This document shows, piece after piece, positions 7,510 to 15,406 of a DNA stretch of 34,847 nt. The position numbers and the translations under genes were made by a program. The stretch's first letter is position 1, and each line of letters opens with the position of its first letter. Location of the stretch: assembly GCA_945947035.1 (NCBI GenBank), contig CAMEXD010000012.1, forward strand, positions 1 through 34,847, written 5' to 3'. The stretch is from an uncultured Mycoplasma sp. GTDB lineage: Bacteria; Bacillota_I; Bacilli_A; RF39; UBA660. The notes below the pieces were generated by a model. That model was not told the origin of the DNA, ran no database searches, and saw only the letters and a list, made by a program, of their open reading frames with translations.

Positions 7510-8574
7510 TTATCCTTTTAAAGTTCCACTATTATTTATTACTAAAGTACTATACATGAATAATATATCTTGATTATTAAATTCAATATAATTTAGAAAG
7601 TTTTCACTGCTTATATATCTGTTATCAATTAAAGTTATCTTACTATAATAATTAATTAAAAGTGGTGTTAAACTACTTGCAAATGAATCTCTAAAAATAA
7701 CAAGTTCTTTATTAGAATTATTATTATAATTATATATTTCGATAAAGGATGATGCTCCGTCTAAATAAACTTCATAGGAATCTAAACTATTTAATTTATT
7801 TTTATTATATACTTCATGAAAATTAGTGTTTTCCAAATAATTTACATAACATGAATTAATTATATTATTTTCTAAATATATAAGTTTTTCAGGTTTTCTT
7901 TTTATAGCAGATCGACCATAATAAACACCATAGAAATTATCATAAATATTTTCTTTATAATCTATTTTTTGATAAGAAAAATCCATTACTTTTGACATTT
8001 CAAAAACAACCTTATCTAAATTTTGTTGTTTAAAATGAGTATCAGTCTCATAATAATCATATAAATTTAAAGTATTTCTTAAATCAATTTTTGTCATATC
8101 TAATTTGTTTAATGAATTATATAAATAGTTATAATCTATTTGTAAAAAGTTTTTATCTTCTAAGTAATAATTTTTATCTGGTACAATCATAAGATATGTT
8201 TTATTATCTTCTGTTAATAATGATTTAATTTTATTTGTTTTTTCTATAAAATTATTAATAGATTTTTCATCTGTTGGATATTCACTTTTAAAAATATAAT
8301 TATCTTTAATATAGATACCATTATTATCATACATATTTAAAATATTATAATTAAAACTTGCTTTAATACTTCTAAAGTTTTCTCTAAAAGGAAAATGATC
8401 TAAAAAATATTTATCTACATTTTTTATATAATCACTATCTATTTTATATTCTGGAAAGGTTGTTAATTTTCTTCTTTCAGAAAAACTTATTTTTTCATCT
8501 TTAATAACAATTCCAAGAATTCCAAATAGAAAAATATATATAACAAATGAAATTGTAATTATTTTATCTTTCAT
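7510..8574 (-). CDS. DHHW-family (AlgX/AlgJ-like SGNH) membrane protein, copy 1
   Basis: 354-residue protein anchored by one N-terminal membrane segment (about 5-25), with the rest outside the cell. DHHW proteins resemble the SGNH-hydrolase acetyltransferases AlgJ/AlgX and work with MBOAT proteins to O-acylate exported polymers. Seen here: FSERRKLTTFP after the anchor, the region YYETDTHFKQQN where the family has DHHW/DHH, and a C-terminal FRDSFASSLTPLL block holding the probable nucleophile Ser. The Asp-Thr-His-Phe variant is a departure from the copy at 24979, which keeps Asp-His-His. The ATG at 8574 is preferred over GTG 8580 because AAGGAG lies 5 nt upstream, overlapping the stop of the MBOAT gene; the two are clearly one transcription unit. 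Confidence 0.8.
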   Translation of the reverse strand: MKDKIITISFVIYIFLFGILGIVIKDEKISFSERRKLTTFPEYKIDSDYIKNVDKYFLDHFPFRENFRSIKASFNYNILNMYDNNGIYIKDNYIFKSEYPTDEKSINNFIEKTNKIKSLLTEDNKTYLMIVPDKNYYLEDKNFLQIDYNYLYNSLNKLDMTKIDLRNTLNLYDYYETDTHFKQQNLDKVVFEMSKVMDFSYQKIDYKENIYDNFYGVYYGRSAIKRKPEKLIYLENNIINSCYVNYLENTNFHEVYNKNKLNSLDSYEVYLDGASSFIEIYNYNNNSNKELVIFRDSFASSLTPLLINYYSKITLIDNRYISSENFLNYIEFNNQDILFMYSTLVINNSGTLKG

Positions 8575-8583
8575 ACGCACTCC

Positions 8584-9960
8584 TTAAAATCTAAAATATA
8601 AAAATGGATTAAATGATGAATCTATTAAATAAGCAGTTACTAAAGTAAGTAAAGCAAGATAATAAATAGGTTCAATAAAATCTATTACAATTTTAAATTT
8701 AGTTTGTTCTAATTTTTTTATTATATTACTAAATAATGGTGTTGAAAAAATACAAGCAAGAATTATAACAATAAAATAGCTTTTAAAATAGTAAATTGCT
8801 TCACTTCCACTAAAAGAAACATCACTTATCATAAATATATTTTTTAATTCTGGTAATAGTTCTTTCATTGGCAAACTAAAGATTAAAAAGCTTATTATTA
8901 CAATAAACATTGTATAAATGTGTTTAAATACTTTTGTTTTATCAAGATATTTTTTTAAGAAAAGTTTTTCTATTATTAAAATAACTCCAAAATATAAACC
9001 CCAGATTATAAAATTAAAGCTTGCGCCATGCCAAAACCCTGTTAAAAACCATACAACAAGGATATTTCTAATCCATTTTAAAGTGCTACACCTATTTCCT
9101 CCCAAAGGAATATAGACATAATCTCTAAAAAAAGATGATAAAGATATATGCCATCTTCTCCAAAAGTCTGTAATTGATGATGCGATAAATGGATAGTTAA
9201 AGTTTTCTAAGAAATGGAAACCTAATATAAGTCCAAGTCCTATAGCCATATCAGAATATCCAGAAAAATCAAAATAAATTTGTAAAGTATAAGAAATTGC
9301 TTTTAAAATTGATGATAACGTTGTTTCTTCAATTAAAAGTCCTGGAAGCTCACCTATTACATTAGCTATTAAAACTTTTTTAGCAAGTCCTGTAATAAAT
9401 CTTTTTACACCAGAACTAAAATTAGAATAATTAGTTGTCCTATTTTTAATTTCTTTTTCTATATCACTATATCTTACAATTGGTCCTGCAACAAGTTGAG
9501 GAAAAAGTGATATATACATCATAAATGATAGTAAATTATCTGATGCTTTTACTTTATTATTATATACATCTATTATATAACTTAAAGCTTGAAAGGTAAA
9601 AAAGCTTATTCCAATTGGCAGAACAATATACAGATATGATATATTTGTTTTAAAAATAGCATTTATGTTTTCTATAAAAAAATCTGTATATTTAAATATT
9701 AAAAGTTGTCCAATATTATAAATAAGAGCAATTATTAGAAATAATTTTTTATGGTTTGTTTTTTCTATTAATTTACCAAGATAATAATTAATAAAACATG
9801 ATAATAGTAATAAAATTATATATCTTGGTTCTCCTAAAAAATAGAATAATAAACTAAATACGAGTATTATAAAATTACGATATTTTTTTGGAACTAAAAA
9901 ATAAAAAAGTAGAAATATTGGTAAAAAGTAATAAATAAAAGTTATACTAGAAAATAACAT
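8584..9960 (-). CDS. MBOAT O-acyltransferase (AlgI/PatA/DltB-like), copy 1
   Basis: 458-residue multi-pass membrane protein of the MBOAT family, moving acyl groups from inside to an extracytoplasmic polymer. Typical blocks are VAGPIVRYSDIE, QIYFDFSGYSDMAIGLG, the signature TDFWRRWHISLSSFFRDYVYIPLGGNR region, and the catalytic His in FLTGFWHGASFNFIIWG. It ends YLIDSSFNPFLYFRF, as does the paralogue at 26138. Partner: DHHW protein immediately downstream. Oddity: no Shine-Dalgarno precedes the ATG; instead a good promoter places the RNA start at or one base before the ATG, so the mRNA may be leaderless (see promoter entry). The start itself is supported by the paralogue, which begins MVFSSAIF versus MLFSSITF here. 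Acyl group and polymer are unknown. Confidence 0.9.
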   Translation of the reverse strand: MLFSSITFIYYFLPIFLLFYFLVPKKYRNFIILVFSLLFYFLGEPRYIILLLLSCFINYYLGKLIEKTNHKKLFLIIALIYNIGQLLIFKYTDFFIENINAIFKTNISYLYIVLPIGISFFTFQALSYIIDVYNNKVKASDNLLSFMMYISLFPQLVAGPIVRYSDIEKEIKNRTTNYSNFSSGVKRFITGLAKKVLIANVIGELPGLLIEETTLSSILKAISYTLQIYFDFSGYSDMAIGLGLILGFHFLENFNYPFIASSITDFWRRWHISLSSFFRDYVYIPLGGNRCSTLKWIRNILVVWFLTGFWHGASFNFIIWGLYFGVILIIEKLFLKKYLDKTKVFKHIYTMFIVIISFLIFSLPMKELLPELKNIFMISDVSFSGSEAIYYFKSYFIVIILACIFSTPLFSNIIKKLEQTKFKIVIDFIEPIYYLALLTLVTAYLIDSSFNPFLYFRF

Positions 9961-9967
9961 TATTAAA

Positions 9968-9996
9968 TTTATAATTTAAAAAAAGATCTTAATCAA
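9968..9996 (-). promoter_or_regulatory. Promoter of MBOAT copy 1, predicting a leaderless transcript
   Basis: Minus strand: TTGATT (9996-9991), 17-base spacer, TATAAA (9973-9968), then 7 bases and the ATG at 9960. The -35 lies in the loop of the upstream terminator. No ribosome binding site is present between. Confidence 0.55.
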
Positions 9997-10002
9997 GATC
10001 TT
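9983..10002 (-). terminator. Terminator of the DUF4358-like lipoprotein gene
   Basis: AAGATCTT repeated around a 4-base loop gives an 8-bp stem, followed on the minus strand by seven T. It overlaps the lipoprotein stop codon and contains the -35 of the MBOAT promoter. Confidence 0.82.
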
Positions 10003-10462
10003 ATAAACTATTAAATCCTTCCTCTAGTTTTTCTCTTCCTGATTGAGCAATGATTACAATAACTAAATTACCTTTGTTTTTTATTATTACTTCATCATCT
10101 TCTACTCCAACACAAATCCACTTTCTAGGATTTACATTTTCTTTAATTTTTGTCATTACATCATTTACATTAGCACCATCTTTAACTCTTACTAAAACAA
10201 CAGAATGAGCAACAGAACCAATACCTGATTCACTTGCTAATGCTTCTTCTATTTCAAGATCTTTTGTTCCTAAAAAATATTCCATATTTTCTTCTGTAAC
10301 AACTGTGTTTTCAAGCATCATTGGTCTTTCATCATTAGGTAATTTAGAATAAACTTTTGTCATTAATTCCTCTAAAGAACCAGAAACATTTTTTGATGTA
10401 CATCCTGTAAATACTAAAAGTCCTATAGTTAATATAAATAATAAACTAAATAATTTTTTCAT
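10001..10462 (-). CDS. DUF4358-like lipoprotein
   Basis: 153-residue exported lipoprotein: MKKLFSLLF, a hydrophobic stretch, then the lipobox VFTGC with the lipidated Cys at position 20. The mature part (SGSLEELMTKVYSKLP, VVLVRVKDGANVNDVMTKI, a KWICVG block, NKGNLVIVIIA) matches my memory of DUF4358, a small extracytoplasmic domain often found near MBOAT and DHHW genes in Clostridia and related groups. That neighbourhood is repeated here: the MBOAT and DHHW genes follow directly. Its role in acylation is inferred from context only. Strong AGGAGG 8 nt before the ATG; it has its own terminator, so expression is separate from the MBOAT pair unless read-through occurs. Confidence 0.78.
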   Translation of the reverse strand: MKKLFSLLFILTIGLLVFTGCTSKNVSGSLEELMTKVYSKLPNDERPMMLENTVVTEENMEYFLGTKDLEIEEALASESGIGSVAHSVVLVRVKDGANVNDVMTKIKENVNPRKWICVGVEDDEVIIKNKGNLVIVIIAQSGREKLEEGFNSL

Positions 10463-10556
10463 AATTTTTATCCTCCTAAATTAATTGTATCAGATATTAT
10501 ATAAAAATGCTACTAAATTTTTTTATTATAGAATAAGTTTATTTAATACAAATAAA

Positions 10557-10586
10557 AAAGATTATAAGACTTTCCTTATAATCTTT
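10557..10586 (-). terminator. Terminator of the CotD-like gene
   Basis: Perfect 12-bp stem (10557-10568 with 10575-10586) and 6-base loop, followed by TTTTTATTTG on the minus strand; 10 bp after the CotD-like stop. Confidence 0.92.
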
Positions 10587-10595
10587 TAAAGTATT

Positions 10596-10961
10596 TTAAT
10601 AATTACAACAAGAACCGCAATTTATATTAGTACATGTATTTTCTTCACAGCAAGAATATTCTGGTCTATATGTATGTCTATATACATGATTGTTTATTAT
10701 TTTAGTTCTTATTGGGCAAACATGTGGTACTTCATGCATGATTGTTCTTTGAACTATCCTTTCTTGCATTGGTTCAATAATTGGTTGAGTAACCATTCCT
10801 GGTTGTACCATTCCCATTGGTTGATTATTTACTTGATTTACTTGATTAGCACTTTGTGCAAAATCAATATCAATATTTCCTGCATTATTGTCAATATCAA
10901 TCATGCCATCTTGCATAGAAAAATTCATTGGAACTGGTCTTAAACCTCTTTTGTTAAACAT
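10596..10961 (-). CDS. CotD-like spore coat protein
   Basis: 121-residue protein without signal peptide. The N-terminal 60 residues are Asn, Gln, Met and Pro rich; then comes a His/Cys block (MHEVPHVCPIRTKIINNHVYRHTY) and a Cys-rich tail with CCEENTC and NCGSCCNY. Bacillus CotD has the same arrangement of a VPHxxP..TTxVNH..HxH segment and a C-terminal CCDY-like end, and is a structural, cross-linked inner-coat protein made in the mother cell. The match is by motif and not full-length, so CotD-like is the most I claim. The sigma-K-like promoter at 10984-11010 independently supports late mother-cell expression. AGGGGGA lies 8 nt before the ATG. Monocistronic, with its own terminator. Confidence 0.65.
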   Translation of the reverse strand: MFNKRGLRPVPMNFSMQDGMIDIDNNAGNIDIDFAQSANQVNQVNNQPMGMVQPGMVTQPIIEPMQERIVQRTIMHEVPHVCPIRTKIINNHVYRHTYRPEYSCCEENTCTNINCGSCCNY

Positions 10962-10983
10962 TATAAATCCCCCTATCTATTTT

Positions 10984-11010
10984 TATGATATGAGAAAATT
11001 AGATAAATGT
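10984..11010 (-). promoter_or_regulatory. Sigma-K-like promoter of the CotD-like gene
   Basis: Minus strand: AC (11010-11009), exactly 16 bases, then CATATCATA (10992-10984), which fits the Bacillus sigma-K form AC-N16-CATAnnnTA. The predicted RNA start lies just before the Shine-Dalgarno. No sigma-A-type promoter is evident here. Confidence 0.55.
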
Positions 11011-11057
11011 ATATGCAAATATCACAGGTTTAAAGTACAATTTATGATATTATTTTA

Positions 11058-11807
11058 TTATTTTTCTTCTATTTCAAAATCTAATAGTTCTTCACAAGTT
11101 TTTTCATATAAATCCTGTTCATGTTTAATAGTATCAATTAAAAACATTTTATCATTTTCATATTCTTTTAATCCTCTCATATAATAGTTTTTATCATCAT
11201 CTAATACTATAAATGGCATTATATTATTTTTTAAACATTCCTTAAACATAATAATTCTACCAACTCTACCATTTCCATCTCCAAAAGGATGAATTTTTTC
11301 AAATTTATAATGGAAATCAATTATATCTTCTAAAGTAATATTAGTTTTTGAGTTATAATCATTAAGTAATTTATCTATTTCTTCTTCTACTTTTTCAGGA
11401 TCAGTTGTTTTAATTACATTAATTAAACCGATTATAATTGGTACAATTTTAAAACCACCAACATTATATCTAGGATTTTCTTCATCACTAGTATTTCTTT
11501 TTAATATTTTATTCATTTCTATAATCATTGGTTTTGATAGAGTTTCATCTACATTATCCAATATATAATCAAATAATTTAAAATGATTTTTTGATTCTAT
11601 TAAATCATCTAACTTAATTAAATCATCACTTTTAGGGATAAAAGATGAGGTATCAAATATTGCTTCAGTTTGATCACTAGTTAATCTACTACCTTCAATT
11701 TTATTTGAATTATAAGAAAAATTAACTTGTGAATAATGATATATATTACCCTTAAATTTAGATTCTTTTTGTTTAATTAATTCATTTTTAATTTTATTTA
11801 CATCCAT
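11058..11807 (-). CDS. fic: Fic-domain protein with N-terminal inhibitory motif
   Basis: 249-residue Fic protein; Fic enzymes usually transfer AMP (or another phosphate-containing group) to a target protein. The active loop is canonical: HPFGDGNGRVGR with catalytic His173. Near the N terminus NSNKIEGS contains the inhibitory (S/T)xxxE(G/N) motif, Ser34 to Gly39, whose Glu38 would clamp the ATP gamma-phosphate site, making this a class II self-inhibited Fic. No separate antitoxin gene is adjacent, in keeping with built-in control. No DNA-binding domain is visible. An unusually clean 20-bp palindrome lies 23 bp upstream of the ATG. Target unknown. It sits alone between the CotD-like gene and the HerA-like gene's terminator. 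Confidence 0.93.
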   Translation of the reverse strand: MDVNKIKNELIKQKESKFKGNIYHYSQVNFSYNSNKIEGSRLTSDQTEAIFDTSSFIPKSDDLIKLDDLIESKNHFKLFDYILDNVDETLSKPMIIEMNKILKRNTSDEENPRYNVGGFKIVPIIIGLINVIKTTDPEKVEEEIDKLLNDYNSKTNITLEDIIDFHYKFEKIHPFGDGNGRVGRIIMFKECLKNNIMPFIVLDDDKNYYMRGLKEYENDKMFLIDTIKHEQDLYEKTCEELLDFEIEEK

Positions 11808-11830
11808 GATTTAATTATCATCTACTTTCT

Positions 11831-11850
11831 TTTGTTATTTAAATAACAAA
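11831..11850. promoter_or_regulatory. Perfect 20-bp palindrome in the fic leader (operator or stem)
   Basis: TTTGTTATTT followed by its exact reverse complement, no centre. On the minus strand it starts about 16 bp after a TATAAT (11871-11866) and ends 24 bp before the fic ATG, so it would lie in the first part of the transcript, a usual place for a repressor site. No good -35 is seen. Confidence 0.55.
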
Positions 11851-11892
11851 ACATTTATATTATTAATTATACTATAAAAATTATAAAATAAA

Positions 11893-11911
11893 AAGACACG
11901 AATTGTGTCTT
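11893..11911 (-). terminator. Terminator of the HerA-like gene
   Basis: AAGACAC and GTGTCTT pair (7 bp, 5-base loop), then TTTATTTTA on the minus strand; overlaps the stop codon at 11910-11912. Confidence 0.75.
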
Positions 11912-13658
11912 AGTTATACCATGTATTTTTAATATTAACATTACTACTATTTGGTTCTGGATTAGGAAGGTCAACATTTATAATCGTAGGCATTTTAAAT
12001 GAAACACCAGTAGCAAGACAAGTTCCAGGATAAAGCATTTTTAATCTGTCTACATTATAACCTGCAACATTAGGTAAAATTGATGAAACAAAATTTAAAT
12101 CATCCTTATGAAACATTTTAAAAATTAAAAAGTTACTTGCTTGAGAAATCGTTACTTCACTAAGTTCTGATGGTCTTTGAGAAATAAGACCTAAAATTAC
12201 TCCATATTTTCTTCCTTCTTTAGCAATTCTATCAAAAATATTATATCCTAAAAGTTCAGTATCTATATCGTTTTGAACATATCTATGAGCTTCTTCTAAG
12301 ATAATATGAATTGGAAATTTAGCTCTAGGGTTAAGTTCAGTTGCAAAATCAAACAACCATTTTGAAAGAATTTTAACTATAACTTTAGCAAATCTATCAT
12401 CAAGAGAATTAATATTAAAATTAATTACTTGATATTTTTTGTTATCACTACTCATTAATAATCTACAAACATATTCATTTCTATCAATTGTATCTTTATA
12501 TACAAAATACTCTTTAGAAGGGCTTTTTATTAAAGCATCAAGTCTTACTTTTAAAACATTTGCATAGTCAAACACTTTATCACTACTTAATATTCCTTCC
12601 GAAATAAGAGCAAATTCTAGTGCATTATAAAAGTCTTCTATAGTATAATATTTTTTTATAGATGCTTTTTTATAATCCAAAGACATCTTAACAAAACTTT
12701 CTAAATAATCACATACAAGTTCAATATCTTGAATTTTACCAGTTTCATTTATATATAAACATTGTTTTAAAGTAAGAGTCCATCCTCCTTTTGTTAACTG
12801 TTTATCTAAATAAATATCTTTAGTATTAAACTTTGATAATACTGACACTATCTGAGTTCTAATTTGTAAATTACTATTATTATAAATAATGTCAAGTAAA
12901 CATCTTGCAATTATATCATTTTTATACTCTAATACTTTATCTGGTTCCTCTGCAAAAATAGATACTAAACTAAGTGCTTTATCAATAATTGAAATTTGTT
13001 TTTTTTCTTCAGCTTGAAGTAAAAGAGCTATATCATCTGTACTTAAAAGATAAAAAGGAAGTGCCAAATGATTTTCATTACTAGAAAGATCAGTTGTTAT
13101 TAATCTGTAATTCAAATTACCAAATTTTCTACTTATATTAGTAAAACAATTTCGATATTCTCCATAGGCATCAAAAATAAAAATATTACTTTTAAATGGT
13201 GAACTATTAGATTCATAAAATATTTTTTGAATTAAACTTGATACCGCATATGATTTTCCACTACCAGTATTACCAAGCACTGCAAAATGATTACTAAAAA
13301 ACTTATTAATATCAATTCCTATTCTATATTTTTGATAGATAGAACTATATCCTAAACTTATATTAGATGAATCTTCACTATAAATAACATCAAGTTCTTG
13401 TTCTGTTACTAAACTAATTGTTGCTTTAAAAGATGGTTTTAATAAATCACCAAAAGTAAATTTATTATTATCAATATAACCTAAAAGATAGGAATATACA
13501 ACATTATCTTTTATTGAATATATTTCTCCAATAAATTTTTTATCATCATTAAAAACCACATATTTATTAACTAAGTTATCAACACTATAAATATTTAAAT
13601 CAAGTTTAAAAGTTATATAACCATTATCAATAGAAATAATTTTACTATCATTTAACAT
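11910..13658 (-). CDS. HerA-like hexameric ATPase (DUF87 family)
   Basis: 582-residue ATPase of the HerA/FtsK superfamily, which form hexameric rings that move DNA. After a beta-barrel-like N-terminal part (HAS-barrel region) comes Walker A in VLGNTGSGKSYAV, an FIFDAYGEY strand, Walker B in IHIILEEAHRYVQ, and the sensor/arginine region EGRKYGVILGLISQRPSELS, all diagnostic of HerA. HerA normally acts with the nuclease NurA, or in phage defence with a SIR2 or DUF4297 partner; none is encoded next to it here, so it is an orphan. The ATG at 13658 is preferred: AAGG lies 8 nt upstream, whereas the GTG at 13667 overlaps it. Downstream of rny, with a terminator between, so independently expressed. 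Confidence 0.88.
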   Translation of the reverse strand: MLNDSKIISIDNGYITFKLDLNIYSVDNLVNKYVVFNDDKKFIGEIYSIKDNVVYSYLLGYIDNNKFTFGDLLKPSFKATISLVTEQELDVIYSEDSSNISLGYSSIYQKYRIGIDINKFFSNHFAVLGNTGSGKSYAVSSLIQKIFYESNSSPFKSNIFIFDAYGEYRNCFTNISRKFGNLNYRLITTDLSSNENHLALPFYLLSTDDIALLLQAEEKKQISIIDKALSLVSIFAEEPDKVLEYKNDIIARCLLDIIYNNSNLQIRTQIVSVLSKFNTKDIYLDKQLTKGGWTLTLKQCLYINETGKIQDIELVCDYLESFVKMSLDYKKASIKKYYTIEDFYNALEFALISEGILSSDKVFDYANVLKVRLDALIKSPSKEYFVYKDTIDRNEYVCRLLMSSDNKKYQVINFNINSLDDRFAKVIVKILSKWLFDFATELNPRAKFPIHIILEEAHRYVQNDIDTELLGYNIFDRIAKEGRKYGVILGLISQRPSELSEVTISQASNFLIFKMFHKDDLNFVSSILPNVAGYNVDRLKMLYPGTCLATGVSFKMPTIINVDLPNPEPNSSNVNIKNTWYN

Positions 13659-13719
13659 GTTTAACACCTTCTTATTCTATAAATATATTATCATATAAGT
13701 TTTAAAAATTCAATTAAAA

Positions 13720-13742
13720 AAGAAGCAATTATTTTGCTTCTT
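13720..13742 (-). terminator. Terminator of rny
   Basis: AAGAAGCAA and TTGCTTCTT form a 9-bp stem whose 5-base loop holds part of the rny stop codon; TTTTTAATTG follows on the minus strand. Confidence 0.85.
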
Positions 13743-15282
13743 CTACTGCTCTTGTTTCTCTAACAACTGTAACTTTAATTGTTCCAGGATATTGCATTTG
13801 TTTTTCTATTTTTTCTTTTAATTCTCTTGCAATTCTATGGCTTTCTAAATCGTCTACTTCTTCAGGTTTTACTAATACTCTTAGTTCTCTTCCTGCTTGA
13901 AGGGCATAGCTTTTTTCAATTCCTTTTATATCATCTGCCATCTGTTCTAGTTGTTCAAGTCTTTTAATGTAATTTTCTAATGAATCATTTCTAGCTCCTG
14001 GACGTGATGCTGATAAAGCATCTGCAATTTGTACAAGTACTGAAATAATACTTGTTGCTTCAGTATCACCATGATGTGATGCTATTGCATTTATTACAAC
14101 TTCATTTTCATGACTTTTTTTAGCAAGATCAACACCAATATCAACATGGCTTCCTTCTATTTCATGATCAATTGCTTTACCTATATCATGAAATAATCCA
14201 GCACGTTTAGCAAGAGTAACATTTTCACCAAGCTCAGCTGCCATAATACCCGCTAAATGACCTACTTCAATAGAATGACTTAAAGCATTTTGACCATAAC
14301 TTGTTCTAAATTGAAGTTTTCCTAGAGTTTCAGTTAATTCTCTGCTTGCTTTTGGAATGCCAAGTTCAAATAGAGCATTATTTCCGTATTCCATGATTTT
14401 TTCTTTCATTTCTTTTACTGTTTTATCATAAATTTCTTCTATTCTTGTTGGATGAATTCTGCCATCTTTTATTAATGATTCAATTGTTATTTTTGCAATT
14501 TCTCTTCTTAATGGATCAAATGATGAAATAACTATAGCTTCAGGTGTATCATCAATTATTAAATCAACTCCTGTTATAGCTTCAATAGTTCTTATGTTTC
14601 TTCCTTCTCTTCCAATTATTCTTCCTTTCATTTCATTATTTGGAAGTGAAATTGTAGATACTGTTTGTTCATTTGATACTTCTGAAGAATATTTTTGCAT
14701 TGATAAAACAAGTAAATTTTTAGCTTTTTTGTCGACTTCTTGTCTTGCTTCTTCTTCACGATCTTTAATATATGCAGTAATTTCAGTAGACATTTCCTCT
14801 TCTACTTTTTGCATTATTATTTCTCTTGCTTTTTCTTTTTCTAAACCACTTATTTTTGATAACATATCAATTTGTTCTTGCTTTAGTTTTTCCACTTCTG
14901 CTTGATCGGTTTGAACTTTAACTAATTTTAAAGAAATTTTTTCCTCACGTTCATCAAGTAATTTTTCTCTTCTTTGAAATGTCTCGTCTCTTTTATCCAT
15001 ATTATGTTCTCTTTGGATAAGACGATTTTCTTGTTCTTTCAAGTCTTCTTTTTTTTCTTTTATTTCTTTATCAAGTTCTAATTTTAATCTATGAGCTTCT
15101 TCTTTAGCTTCAAAAATCATATCTCTTTTTGCTTTTTCAGCATCTTTTTTTGATTTTTCTAACTCTTCTGCTATTTCTTTTTTTATTTTTTTATTTCTCA
15201 AATAAATCATAAAAAGGGTAATAGCGCCACCAAAGATTAATCCTATTGCGACAAGTAGAATGGAAAGTAATAAATTATCCAT
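13729..15282 (-). CDS. rny: Ribonuclease Y
   Basis: Membrane-anchored endoribonuclease that starts mRNA decay and processes transcripts in low-GC Gram-positives. 517 residues, the usual length. Order: N-terminal membrane helix (about 5-27), a long charged coiled coil (about 30-190), KH RNA-binding domain with [20 protein letters not shown], and the HD domain with [22 protein letters not shown] (metal-binding His-Asp) and [11 protein letters not shown]-terminal [10 protein letters not shown] and [10 protein letters not shown] blocks are complete. GGAGG lies 6 nt before the ATG. The promoter begins just behind the recA terminator, and a 9-bp inverted repeat lies at the predicted 5' end of the mRNA. 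It follows recA as in Bacillus. Confidence 0.98.
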   Translation of the reverse strand: MDNLLLSILLVAIGLIFGGAITLFMIYLRNKKIKKEIAEELEKSKKDAEKAKRDMIFEAKEEAHRLKLELDKEIKEKKEDLKEQENRLIQREHNMDKRDETFQRREKLLDEREEKISLKLVKVQTDQAEVEKLKQEQIDMLSKISGLEKEKAREIIMQKVEEEMSTEITAYIKDREEEARQEVDKKAKNLLVLSMQKYSSEVSNEQTVSTISLPNNEMKGRIIGREGRNIRTIEAITGVDLIIDDTPEAIVISSFDPLRREIAKITIESLIKDGRIHPTRIEEIYDKTVKEMKEKIMEYGNNALFELGIPKASRELTETLGKLQFRTSYGQNALSHSIEVGHLAGIMAAELGENVTLAKRAGLFHDIGKAIDHEIEGSHVDIGVDLAKKSHENEVVINAIASHHGDTEATSIISVLVQIADALSASRPGARNDSLENYIKRLEQLEQMADDIKGIEKSYALQAGRELRVLVKPEEVDDLESHRIARELKEKIEKQMQYPGTIKVTVVRETRAVEEAK

Positions 15283-15300
15283 TATATTCCTCCATTCCTT

Positions 15301-15330
15301 TTATGTTAAATAAATATTAAATTAACATAA
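15301..15330 (-). promoter_or_regulatory. Stem-loop at the 5' end of rny mRNA
   Basis: TTATGTTAA (15301-15309) and TTAACATAA (15322-15330) form a 9-bp inverted repeat, 12-base spacer, starting at about the predicted transcription start and ending some 10 bp before the Shine-Dalgarno. It could stabilise the 5' end or be a protein site. Confidence 0.5.
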
Positions 15331-15334
15331 CTTT

Positions 15335-15363
15335 ATTGTAGAATTATTAGAGAAATAAGTCAA
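15335..15363 (-). promoter_or_regulatory. Promoter of rny
   Basis: Minus strand: TTGACT (15363-15358), 17 bases, TACAAT (15340-15335). The -35 starts within about 8 bases of the recA terminator's T-run. Confidence 0.65.
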
Positions 15364-15372
15364 GAAAAAAAA

Positions 15373-15392
15373 TGCTAGAAAAATTTCCAACA
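15373..15392 (-). terminator. Terminator of recA
   Basis: Minus strand TGTTGGAAA and TTTCTAGCA make a 9-bp stem with two G-U pairs and a 2-base (or wider) loop, followed by eight T. About 15 bp after the recA stop. Confidence 0.72.
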
Positions 15393-15406
15393 CTTTTAAA
15401 TAAAGA

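Noticed and set aside
10674-11184. Overlapping open frames on the plus strand
   Set aside because: Antisense to the CotD-like and Fic genes; no motifs or ribosome binding sites.
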